This document shows, one piece after another, positions 1 through 12,200 of a stretch of DNA of 64,000 bases; position 1 is the first letter of the stretch; the number at the start of each line of letters is the position of its first letter. The stretch is from positions 8,521,884 through 8,585,883 of the forward strand of contig CM052356.1 in NCBI GenBank assembly GCA_028551475.1. Reading direction: 5' to 3'. A program made the position numbers and the translations under genes. Below the pieces are notes generated by a model, which worked only from the letters and a program-made list of their open reading frames with translations, ran no database searches and had not been told where the DNA came from. This stretch comes from Casuarina equisetifolia (Eukaryota; Streptophyta; Magnoliopsida; Fagales; Casuarinaceae).

Positions 1-1640
1 CTTAAAGGCTTTGTGTTGACTACCAAGCCTTTAATAAATCGACCATTAAGGATAGATTTTTTATTTCTTTAATTGAAAAGCTAATTAATAAACTTCATAG
101 GACCTAATACTTCATGAAGTTGGATTTGAGATCATGATTTCATCAAGTGAGAATGTAACTAGAAAATGTATATAAGATAGTGTTTCAGATGTACCAATGA
201 CATTACAAGTTCTTGGTTATGCCGTTTAGGCTTACCAATGTCTTGTTGAGCTTTTAAGCATTAATGAACAAGGTGTTATAGAAGTTTCTAAGGAAATTTA
301 TACTTGTGTTTTTCAACAATAGTCTAATATATAGTGTAGGTTGGGACCAACATCTAGTTTATATAAAAATGATATTTGTTACATTAAAGGAACTACAATT
401 ATATGTGAAGAAAAACAATTGTGGCTTCAAAACCCATAGGGTAAGATACTTGGGGCATATTATAGAGTCTTCGAAGGTTTCAATGGACCTTGAAAAAGTC
501 TTAAACATGTTATCTTGCCCAAAACTAAAACACATTACATGTCTATATGAATTTCTAGACCTCACAGGATACTATAGGAGGTTCACTCATAGATATTGTC
601 ATATAAGCACTTCTTTCACCAATTTACTGTAGAAGAACATTTTCAAATGGAGAGATAAAATGGATATAACATTTTAGTAGTTAAAGCAAGCAATGGTATA
701 GGTTTTAGCATTACCAAACTAGACTTTCATTCAAGACTTTGTAGTAGAATGCAATGCATCAAGCAAAGGTGCGGAGTGGTGTTTTTGAAGGGTCGTCCTA
801 TTGCCTATTTTAGTAAAGTTTTAAAAAGGAAGAATGAGTTGTTATTAACTTATGAAAATGAATTATTGGTAGTGGTTATAGTAGTAAACAAGTGGAAATC
901 ATATTTACATGAACATAAGTTCATTGTAAGGATAGGTAGGAAAGTTTGAAGCATTTATAAAGCCTAGAAAAATGTAAATTCGGTGCAACAAAGGTGGTTG
1001 ACCAAGCTAATGGAATATAATTTTATCATAGACTATCACCTTTGGGAAGGAAAATAAGACAGTTGATGCACTTTTTAAAAGAAAGGAAGGCTAAAAGAAA
1101 AAGTAAATATAACAATGGATGTGAGTAGACAAATTATAGAGAAATTTAAGTAGGTAAATTTATTATCTTATTCTACTCCTATTCCCTTATGGTTGGATGT
1201 TATAAAAGAGGAAGTAGAAAAGGGCCTTGAATTGCAAGCTAAATGGAAAGACATAATTAATGGGAGAGAATGAGAGAAATGGAGGAAGCACATGATGCTA
1301 CTCATGAAAGTGCATACCTTTGCCTTTACATAGAACAAAATGAAAAAAGATGTGATGAAGTTGATTAATGAATGCTAAAATCATTAATAAAATAAAGTTT
1401 CCAATGAAAAGCTAACAGTTTTGCTACAACTAATGCTACTACCACAAAAATTTAGATAGAGGTGTTTATGGATGTTGAAAAAGGGTTGCCTAGTGTAAAA
1501 AGCAAGACTGTTATTTTGGTAATAATGGATAGGCTATCTAAAATGGCTCATTTCCTATCATTGGCATACCCATACATAATGTAAAGTGTGGTAGAAGCTT
1601 TCTTTCAAGGTATAGAGTAGATTTTGGTAAAAGGAATGTC
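1..1640 (+). mobile_element. Decayed Ty3/gypsy pol remnant 1 (RT, RNase H, integrase)
   Basis: This is a broken polyprotein of a Ty3/gypsy retrotransposon on the + strand, readable only by switching frames. Around 118-300 there is a reverse-transcriptase palm (VMPFRLTN-like). The catalytic box reads FFNN where an active enzyme has FFDD. The RT thumb follows at 306-632 (RYLGHIIES). RNase H is at 749-949 (RPIAYFSKVLKRKNELLLTY), and a DALF.R linker lies near 1,060. An integrase core follows to about 1,640, with a VDRLSKMAHFLS-like segment near 1,520. Stops and frameshifts occur throughout and no LTR was recognised. It is dead; homology is confident, the edges are approximate. Confidence 0.85.
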
Positions 1641-2229
1641 ATCATTTGAAGCCATTCGAAAGAGTTTGGATTAAAAGAAGCTTCAATATCCTAAATGTGA
1701 CCTTAAAGGCATGTCTTTCATTAAAACAGAGGGAGTTGTAAAATGCTATTTTGATGTAGTTAAGCTAAACATATGGAGTGTAGTTATGTGTAGTGTAGTT
1801 ACTTTTAATAATATAGGCTTATCGGTCACAAGTTGGTTAGATTTTTTGGGCTAGCCTATGTTGATGTTTGCTATGTAGTTAATTCTAGAATTATTGTGAA
1901 AGTTTGTGAGTCATATGGCTATTGTTTGGAGATATCCAAAACCTTCTAGTTTGTATTAAGTTTTTGTTTGTTGTGAATGAAAGGTTAGAGAAGTTTTATG
2001 TAGAAATTTTGAATGGGTTTTAGTGTCCTTTAGGTGCCTAAGGTCTTTAGTGTCCTTTACAAGCTAAACTAAACTTGCTATTCCAAAATAGGTAGGAAGA
2101 AAAAACATAAATAGAAATCGATATACTTGATCAACAAATATAGTCCAAACACCTAATTTCTGTAAGCGTAAAAAATGATCATGATGCTTATAGTGCTAGC
2201 CTAGAATCTTTAGCTTGTCAAAGTTGTTA
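1641..2229. other. AT-rich spacer between two gypsy remnants, nothing recognised
   Basis: No open reading frame or family signature is visible. The position between an integrase end and an RNase H end suggests leftover LTR or unrelated inserted DNA, but no TG...CA ends with a target duplication could be found. Confidence 0.4.
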
Positions 2230-3680
2230 GGGTTTGATTTCATGAAAAAGAAAAGGTTAAAAAGAGAAAATATTGTACCTAATACCTTGTCAAGAAAGAA
2301 AGAGGAACAAGTTGTAGTTTATGCCATCTTCACTTTAGTTCTCTTACAGTTAGCCATAATCAAATAGGTGATTACAATGAAGAAAGGTTGAAAGAAATGG
2401 CGAAACAAGTGGCATAAGGGAAAGATGATAGGTTGTAGGAACCTAGAGATGAAAACCTTTTTTTCATAAGTAGAACTTATTTATCTTCAATGTTATCTCT
2501 AATTACAAATTTCCTTCAAAAGATTCATGTTGCCTCCCCATGAAAGATACCACAAGACATTGTAGCATATGAAGGCAATGTTTTTCTAAAAGAAGATAAA
2601 GGCAGAAGTATGAAAGCATGTCAAAAATATCCTACTTGCCAACCAACCAAACTTCTCCAACCATTTCTTGGCTTAAGTATGGATAGATATATCTCTTGAC
2701 TTCATTTAAAGGCTTCTAATTTTAAGGGAAAGACTACTATAATGGTTGTCATTTACCATTTATCCAAGTTAGCACATTTTATGCCACTCATTCATTCCTT
2801 TACAATTACTACCATAGCATAAGCTTATTTTGACAAGATGTTTAAACTAAATGAGACGTCCTAAAATAATAATTTGTATTATAATCCAATTTATTCTAAA
2901 GGTAATTTAACTTATGTCTATCACCCCTCCACAAATAGTCAAGTGAAGGTCATTAATTGGATGATGAAAACTTACTTAAGGTACTTTATTGAAGACCAAC
3001 AAAATGACTTAACTAGGTTCGGTAACTTTTGTAGGTTAAGTTTGTTACAACACCAACCCCCATGGTAATATCCTCCTTTTAAGGTCATATATGGATATTC
3101 TCTTCCCTCATTGTTATCTTACATTCTAGGCTTCACTTTAGTCAACTCAATGGATAAAGACCAAGTGCTTAGAGGGTTAACAAGCTGATTGTTTATAGCT
3201 CAAAATAATATGAAAAAGTAGAATGATGTGAGGAAAGTCTAATTTTTTATTGGTGATTATATATATCTTTACCTTTAATCATAAAAAAGCCTATCAGTAA
3301 ACATCAAGAGGAATGTTAAATTGTTTCTATGATTTCACAAGCTATTTGAGATTGTGTAGAAAATTGGCAAGGTAACTTAAAAGTGGAAACTAAGAAAAGG
3401 TTCATGCATACACCATGGCTTTCGTATGTCAATCCTAAAAAAGTCCATTAGTCTATCACTTTCAATATAACCAAAACTTTGGAAGTTCCTTGAGAAGAAA
3501 AATATGATAATGCCCAAGGCACAAGCAATTTTGGACAAAAGAATAAGGAAAAAGGAAGATCTCCTTATACAAGGGAATGATTACTTCAAATGCCATGTGG
3601 GAAGACACACCTCAAATGATGGATCATTGTCCATAAATTGACCTTGACGGCCAAGTCTTTTATAAGGGAGAGTGATTTTA
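2230..3680 (+). mobile_element. Decayed Ty3/gypsy pol remnant 2 (RNase H end, integrase, chromodomain)
   Basis: A second chromovirus-like fragment begins at the RNase H-integrase linker (NTLSRKKE near 2,280). An integrase core follows at 2,680-2,850 (WIDISLDFIKGF-like, then the SKLAHFMPL-type segment). The integrase C-terminal part is at 2,874-3,460 (YHPSTNSQVKVINW, then PFKVIYGYSLPSLLSY and GDYIYLYL). A chromodomain-like tail runs to about 3,670 (ATWEDTPQMMDH). The repeat of integrase order after remnant 1 shows that two elements, or one duplicated element, are side by side. Many stops are present, so it is non-functional. Confidence 0.8.
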
Positions 3681-5240
3681 TAATATGACAAGGAAGCTCG
3701 TTTAATGTGATTTAGCGAAAAAGTTGATAAAAAAAATGACAAATATATCATTATAATGGTAAATGTATAAGCAACATTTAAAAGTGGGTAGTTCAAGAGA
3801 GAGTCACACCTTTAGGCTTAAGAAGTTTATAACCATTGTCATCATGGAAGCAAAACAAAGCACACATGTAGGGGGTGAATTTTTCCTGAAGGCACTTTTG
3901 GGCAATCTTTTAAGAAATGCAGTTGGGGAACTAGTTTTTCTCCGGACAAAATTAAATATCCCAAACTTCATCTTTCTCCTACTATAAATCAATCATAGGT
4001 AGGAAAAAGAAGAACTTTGAGTGGTTTGATTACAACCACCCTAATTAGCCTTTGTACCCCATTACTTAGAGATTCAACAATTTGCACATAATATATTTTT
4101 ATTTTGAAAAAAGGCAATAAAAATAGCATGATCATTACTTTGTATTGTACCATAAATTGTACAAATAATTTTATAAGGAATAGAATAGTAAAATAAGAAA
4201 ATTTCACAAATTCAAGGTATTATGTCATTATACAGAGTATTTTTTAGACGTATTACTGATGATAAGGTGTAGCTAAAAAACTTTTGTCTACTTTTAAATA
4301 GTATGCATGATTTCATACATCACAATTAATTCTTAGATAAAAAATTATATATTCTACAAAGGAATCTGATAAATAGGGTTTAGAATAAGGATTACGTAAC
4401 CTTTTTATATGAAGAGATAACTAATAAAACATAACGTGCTGTCATTAATAGCAGCACATTTGAAATCATCAATTGTTCGAAATTTTCTCTATTTAATCTT
4501 GTTCTTTTTGAATGTCATTGGATACCTCTCATATGTATTTGTCCTTTTTTTCTCAAGGAGAGTTAGAATAGAGTTTGGAAAAGTCAATATACAATATTAT
4601 TTGAAAAGTACCAAGTCACAAAATAACTGTATTAAATCATAAGAATTATCCATCGACTTTGCTAATAAATAAGAAACAGAAACTCAAATATATTATCCTC
4701 TAGGCTTTATAATATCTCAACTTTATAATATTGATTAAATTCTGAGAAGTGGAGCAATATTAAGTAATACAAACTAAGAAACTTCCATAAGATATTAAGA
4801 ATGCCAAATTCCAACCAAGTCATCAGCATTTATACATATGTGCTTAAACTCAGTAAATATAATAAAATTCAGATCACATAAGCTATACTTTATCTCAAAC
4901 TCATGATCTCATTGTCTTAATTTCATGGTCTAATGATCCGAGTCTTATGGTATTTATAGCTAAAAAATATTGTAATATTTTCGTCAATTTTTTTTTAGAA
5001 ATTTATAGTTATTTAACACCATATTCTCAAAATCGTAAAACAAAAAAGTGGAGTGATTAGAATATGAAAATGAGGGAAAACAAAACAAACTGCAGAAGCT
5101 ATTTGATATAACATCTAAAACAGGGCAGCTTTGAAGTCTTGATACGACAGCGTATGTTTCCCACGTCACTGTTGTTTCAGAGGTTTCTAGTTTATTGTTA
5201 GCATTAGCCCCTGCCACTTTATCTAGATCATTCTAGAATT
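3681..5240. other. AT-rich intergenic DNA, no gene seen
   Basis: The short open frames here have no recognisable domain and no plant-type exon structure. The segment from about 5,000 leads into the promoter of the ubiquitin-like gene. No clear TATA box or repeat could be assigned. Confidence 0.5.
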
Positions 5241-5249
5241 GCTCTCGGA

Positions 5250-6219
5250 AACAGGTCACTGTCCATCCTAGGTCTTCCTCGGTCCTCGTCTGCTCGAACC
5301 CTCGCAAACGCAATAAAAGCTTTCTTCTTGTTTACGAACCAAGTTATCCGTAAGCCCGGTCGTTCATTTCCGTGCGTAATAGCAGATACACACCTTCTCA
5401 AGTCTTCTCTCAAGTCCACTGACCGATCAAGATTCCGGCCATCCACGTCAATCAGGTTCGACTACAATCTCTCTCTCTCAATATTTTAAATTTTCCATCT
5501 CTGTGAATCTTCCTGAAATCTCCAATTCGATTACGGGATGTATTTTTCGTCAATGGTGGCTGGTAGACGTGGGAATGCACGCAAACGCTGCTTGTGGCTG
5601 AGTTTCAGGATTTGCTTCGTTGATTTTCTATTTTTCGACTTGCATATGTTTCTGGAATTTTTTATTTTCGATTGTTTCCTAAAAGCGTTGATTCTGTGAT
5701 GATGGATTCTGGATTTGAGACTAATGTTAGGTCCTTGATATTTCCATTAGCGTGGGTACTGGGCATTAGGGTTTGATAATGTCATTTTCTTAGAGCCACT
5801 TAAGAAGCATTTGGTCTTTTTAGATTAATCTAAATTCAACTGAGCACAATCCGGATGATATTTTGAAATTAAAGTCCTTCCTACTCTTTGGGTGATTCGC
5901 GTCCTATATGCATTGTGTTCTAGGTCTTAGTCTCTTTATAGAAATTGCTAGTTGGAGTCCCGAAATATAGGAGTTCATCGTATGGGATGTGGGGCAATGA
6001 AGTTGATGCCCATTTTGGGTCCTCGGTTTGATTTATGTTTTTATTGTGATCTGGATGTCTCAAATAATGATTATGTTTGTGGGAAGCAACTATGAGGTTC
6101 GACATATATTTTCTGAGGAAAGTAAGCTTTCTGCTTTGGATTTGTACTGCTCCAATATGAATTATGTATTCACAGGGACTGAATACATTCTGTGTGTTTC
6201 ATATCTATTGTTGATACAG
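5250..6219 (+). promoter_or_regulatory. 5' UTR exon and 5' UTR intron of the UBL gene
   Basis: Sequence around 5,250-5,455 is C/T-rich and less AT-rich than its surroundings, as plant 5' leader exons often are. It ends at a good donor (atcag|gttcg after 5,455). The next acceptor is gatacag at 6,213-6,219, one base before the start codon at 6,221. This gives a leader intron of 764 bp. Long leader introns are common in constitutive plant genes. The transcription start is not directly visible and is estimated. Confidence 0.6.
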
Positions 6220-6220
6220 T

Positions 6221-9200
6221 ATGGCAGATCAGTACTCTGAAGGTACCAGTACTGGAAACGTCTCTGGGGAAAGTTCAGATTCAACTGTCCAGCTCAACAT
6301 TAAGACTCTTGATTCCCAGATTTACAATTTTCAAGTGGACAAAAATGTGAGCTCCAATCTACGTTGTTTGTTTTTAAGTTTTGCTTTATGAATTATTATT
6401 ATTTTGTTTCTTGCCTAAATTTATGTCCAATTCTTGTCATTGAGTTATTTCAGATGCCTGTTTCATCATTCAAGGAGAAAATATCGAATGAAATTGGTGT
6501 CCCAGTGGCACAGCAGCGGCTGATTTTCAGGGGAAGGGTTTTAAAGGATGATCATCTCCTCTCCGATTATTGTATCCAAACATTACATGTGCTTACTTAT
6601 TATAACATTGCGTGGTCTGATCATATAGATGTGTTGATCCCTTTCATATGTATTGCATGGAAAGGATTTGAATATTTACAATATTCCTAACTTTTTTTTT
6701 CTTAAAATACTCTGTATAGTTTTATTAGAACTTTATATTGGTTAGCTTTTCAAAGAGCTCACTGCTGGAGAACTAGGCATTTAACATCGGAACCATAGTA
6801 ACTTGAAGTCAGGACTATCTAATAGAGTTCTTTCTTTTGGGTGCAAGTCAAGTTCTAGTTATTTGGTTTATAAATGCTTTGGATGATCGCTGATACATGT
6901 CTGGGTCTATGAACACGAGTTCACTGGCATTTATATAATGGAAAAGGTTGACTTTTTGTATTACTTTATTTACTGTTTAATTGTTAAAGCAATATTATGC
7001 AGTTTCCTGAAGTTCTATGTTTTGGTACAATTTGATTTATCTTTCACTTTTTAATTTCTGACTGTACTGTGGCTGCTGCTCCTAGAATTGGTTCATTTCA
7101 TGCAATCTGACCATTCATTCCTTTATTCTAGAAGTAATTCCTTAAATTTGTTTTAGATGTGGAAAATGGGCATACACTGCATTTGGTGGAAAGGCAGCCA
7201 GCACAGGCACAACCTTCATCTGGCACTGGTTCTGGAGAGACTGCTGGGAATAATGGAAATAGAGGTTGTTATTGGGGATATATTGCTTTGTCATATATTG
7301 GGGTTGGAGCATTTCTCAAAAGTGAAATTAGATCTAATTTGAACTAATATTGCCATTTTACATGAGTTGGCAGGAAGTGATGCCACTGCTGGCAATACTC
7401 GTAATCGTGTTGGACAAATTTCACACAGTGTGGTTCTTGGGACCTTTAATGTTGGGGATCAAGGTGAAGGTGCTGTTCCTGACCTTTCTCGGGTGAGTCC
7501 TTATCTTCATTGAGCTCTTGCTTCAACCATGTATCCTATTCATTTCAATTAGTATGCTCAAAGGTGCTATGCTCTTCTGTTTAAATTGTAGGTTATAGGG
7601 GCAGTTTTGAATTCTATAGGACTTGGTGGCCATGCTACATCTGTTGGCACTGTTGGGACTGGTGGCACACAGTCTTCTTCTGGGGTAAGCAAGGCATGCA
7701 TGTTGAATTGTGCTTGTTTGTGTTAGTTTGTGTTGCATGCATTTTGCATTTCGGTTCTTTTTGTGGACCACAGTTTAAAATTTTGATTTCCATAGCTATC
7801 TTTGGAACTACAGCCCACAGGTTTGATTTCATTGGTTATGTTAATCTCGGGGGTTCATATATGAATTTGTGCTCCTTGGTACCTTATATTTTCTCCTTTG
7901 TGGTATTATTTTAATTTAATAGTTTGATTCATGGTCCACTGTCATCTTTCTTCTAGCTTTAAGTTCTGTCTAGTTTTTCTAGGAAATCCATGTGGAAGGG
8001 CATTAATCATATTTGCTGGCTTGTAAATATTATTAAGTAACACATCCATTAGCTAAGCAATTCAAATTTCTCTTTATCGCTGACAACATAAGTTCAGCTG
8101 CCAAAACCATGTTGCTCCACTGTATCCTCCCTTCCTCCCACCTTATTTTAGTTTGATAGGTATAAATTGCAGTTCTCACCGTTTGTCTTATCTACTTTAC
8201 ATTAATCTCCACTCAAGCATGCTCCTTGATCTTTCCTCTGCTTGCATGATGGAACTCGGTAACTAATCATCTGCAATTGACATGTTTTCTCCTTCAATTT
8301 TAGGAACTCCTAGTTTCATACCCACCTACAACTCAGGAAATATATTAGGCATGTTTGGAGCCACATGATTTGGATGGAAACTAACTTCTGATGAATATAG
8401 GGCTGGAATTACCTTGAGTTCATTATATTACACTGGGATTTTATGTGGTCTTGAGTAAGGCTTTCTTGTTGGGTACTTAAAGCTAAAGAAATTTTACTCT
8501 ATGAGGGATAACTGACTTGTTCTCATGTAAAGCATACATACATGCATATGCATTTTTTTTTAAATGCCCAAATGCTCCTGGCCAGGCTCCCCTAGGAAAT
8601 GAAACAGAAGCGGTGCATGGTAACATTGGAGGTCAGAGCCAAGGAAATCAAGCACAGCCTGGGCCAGCATTTCCTAATCAACCATTCCCCTCTCTCCCTC
8701 ATGTCGTGCAAATCCCTCTAGCTGCAGCTGCAGTACCTGTTCCTTCCATCCATGTGGTAGTGACATAATCAATTGTTGTGTTGCACTTGTACTTTGCATT
8801 CAGTTTTTATTAACATAATATCTCTTCCCCTTTCAGCCTATTCCTGATTCTTTGAGCACACTTTCTGAGTTTATGAATCGCATGGAGCAGACACTGTTAC
8901 AAAATGGTGATTGTATCAAAATACCTTCTGATCTTGTGGTTATGAGTCACTTTGGAAATTAACCTTTCTCTTTGATGTAGGTTATCAGCCATCTTCAACC
9001 AGTGCTCAGGATCTACCAACGGTGGAGTTACCTACCAATACGCAGGGGTTGCATACACCTGAATCATTAGGCATTGTACTGCATCGTGTGGAACGACTTC
9101 TCAGTGGTCAAGCTGTTGCTGCTCTATCTGTAAATACTAATCTGAATGCTAGCAACTCTTCTTTTATTTACTGCCTTCGTTTGTTTCCTTCTTGGGTTTT

Positions 9201-12200
9201 TGGTCTATTATATTAAATATTGTATCAGAAGTTGGTTGTGGGGATATTTTTTGTTTATGCTTCTTTATGGCTGTCTTAGTAATTATTTGTTTAAACGTAG
9301 TGCATGTTTTAGTGAGTGTTCTACAAGGGCTTATGTCTTGGTTTGGAAAGAATTTTAGTGTGATATAAAGTTGAGAAATATTTTCAGTGGGCAACCGTTT
9401 TGTTACCTTTTTGGAAACAAAGAAAGGGAAATCATCAAAGATTCAAGAATTTTTGTAAAATCTTAAAGAAACAAGACCAGAAATTAAAAAGTTGATGGTA
9501 GTTTCACTGGGAAAGAAAAAGAAGAAAGAAAATGAAAAAGAAACTAAGGGATGTTTACAGCTACCCCTTCTGTCCTATGGAGGCTGGGTGCGCCTCCTTC
9601 ATTAGGGTTGATGTCGCAGCTATTTCTTTATTTATTTATTTTCTTTTGTTTTGTAGATAACAACAATTTTTTTGTTGTCAAAAAGTCTTTTTTTTTTTAA
9701 TTTTATTTTTTGGTAATTTAGTTTCAAATGTGTTAGTTTGAATGGGAATAGAGAAGACCTAGCTAACATGTTCGTAAAACAAGGCCTGTTTGCCTCTCTT
9801 CTGGATAAGAATAACTTTTTAGTTTTTGTAATTTTTCAGCAACTTGGGGTACATTTTAGAATGAGGTGAAGAAAGAAGAACCCTTCTTGATTTATACTTT
9901 AAGTTGGTCTGTTTCTTGGATACTTCTTGTGAACTGGGGTTTTGGACCCCTAGAATAAGAGAGGAGAACCATGAAGAAGACATGTTCAGTTCTAACACTA
10001 TACAGTACTACGTGGAACATGAAATTTAATCGCCATAGACATGCTGTCTTGTGGATTCAGCTCTTTGACCTACAGTCTTTAGCTACCAGTAGAAATGTAT
10101 GGTGGGGTTTTATGGTATTGAGAGTGCTAGAAAGAAAGATTTAGAATTGGTGCTTAGAGAATGTCTGGAAAGGCAGAGAGATGTTCTGGGCTTATGGGGA
10201 ATTCTGAGAATGGAAATAGCATCGTGCTGGGAAATTTGTTGATAGTGTTGAGTGCTTGATGGAGTGGTGGTTGGTTATACATCAGTTTTTAGAATTCTCT
10301 GAATATTGATCAAATTGGGAGAAACAAAGTGTTAGATTACATGCCCTAGGAGATCGTGCATAGATTTGTAGACATTAGGCCTCCTGTTTATTCTTTGATT
10401 ATAAATGTTATGAGATGGCAAACTAACGATTAATACTCAGATTCTCACATGTAAGAGCTTCACAAATTTTTCAGAGAACTCTTCTTATTTTATTAGTATT
10501 CCTGGTTTTAGTTATGACTTGTAAGCTTTTGGAAAGTTAAAACAAATTAAAGTTCCGCATGATAGAGACCTATAAGTATGTGATAGATCTTAGTTCCTCT
10601 CATTCTGGAGCTGCCATTTTTTGGCACAAATTCCTAACATACATTTGACAAAATAAACTTAGATAGAGTCCTGTATAACTGTTAACGGCCTCTTTAATTA
10701 CCATGAGAAAATTGTGCATGGATTTGAACAGCAGTATCAGGCTACAACTTGAGTTCTTTGGCTTTATAGGAGATAATGCTCCCAAGCTGGTTGTGGCATT
10801 AAAACAGCTGGCAATCTGTGGAAGCCAAAATTGATTTGTTGAGGAATAGAAATGGTCAAACCTAAACTTTAAGGCTGAACTCTACAGTGTCTTTTGATCC
10901 TTGAACGTGGAATGGGTCCTTTTCAAAAGCTTACATTGTATTGGTTTCTAAGAATGTTGTCAAAGTTTCAAATATATGAGTCACAACATGAGAGAGCCCT
11001 GGGCTGCATACATCCACCCCTAAGAGTTTATGGTTGTGAATCATTGGCCATTCCCTTAGCTGATCTAGCTGGATATATGATACTTGTGGCATGCATTATG
11101 CAGCATATTGTCAATCAGATTTTGCACCACGTTACATGTTTCATTCTGATGTGGATGCATGATACTTGATGAATTGTGCATAATGGCTTTGATCCTTTAT
11201 GATACTTGCAGTTAAGCTATTCACACCTTTGATATGTTACTGAACTTTCTTTGTTAGAAATTTTAGTCAGTGATGACTAAATGTCACACTTCCAGTCAAA
11301 TGAATCCTGTCCTGCTTTGTTTTTGTATGGAATTCTGAGTGCTTGGGAGTGTAACTTGATGAGGCTTGGAGTTCACATCACTGATGTGCAAGTTTTACAT
11401 TCTTTTACCTTGTTGTTTCTGATTATGTGCTATTTGTAACATGCTGCAATTTCGTAGCATATTGCAGGATGCTTGGAGAGAGAGGGATCTTCTTCTGATT
11501 CCACGACTAGGGGCCAAATACAGACAGAATCCATGCAACTAGGACTTGCAATGCAACACTTAGGTGCTCTTCTTCTTGAGCTTGGCCGAACAATTTTGAC
11601 ACTTCGAATGGGACAGTCTCCTGTATGAGTCTTATCCTTCCTCTGTGTTTCATTCATTTGTGAGTAGAAGGTGTTTCAGAATCTTATTGTTCAATTTGCA
11701 GGCTGAATATGTTTTAAATGCTGGACCTGCAGTTTATATATCTCCATCAGGACCTAATCCTATAATGGTTCAGGTTTGTCAGTGATTACTTTCTTTATCA
11801 TTTTCTTTACATAATATTAAGCATTTCAACTTCTGTTTCACTGGGACCTAATGTGTGAGATATGTGTAACGCTTATCATCAAAGGATTATTGTAAGGTTA
11901 AATTATCATAATTATTAATAAATTATTTGTTATAGTATTCATGATAGACGCAGTATGTGGTTTGGCTTGATCATTCTTGTCTCTAACACTTACTTTCAAG
12001 AGATGATAGTATTCTTGCCTGAAACTCCATAAGACCAAGTCATGTTAGGCTGATACTTGTCTAGTTGTATTCTGATGAGGCCTACTAAGTATGTTTACTA
12101 TGAACCTATATCCTAAGTCTCCAAGTGAAGAAGAAAGTGAAGAATCTAATTAGTGTGATGAAATAAATATAACAAACTAACAGAACATGGCAATAGAGCA

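Noticed and set aside
5228..5446. 72-aa minus-strand open frame in the UBL leader region
   Set aside because: It overlaps the GC-rich 5' UTR exon of a well-supported + strand gene and has no domain; it is a shadow frame.
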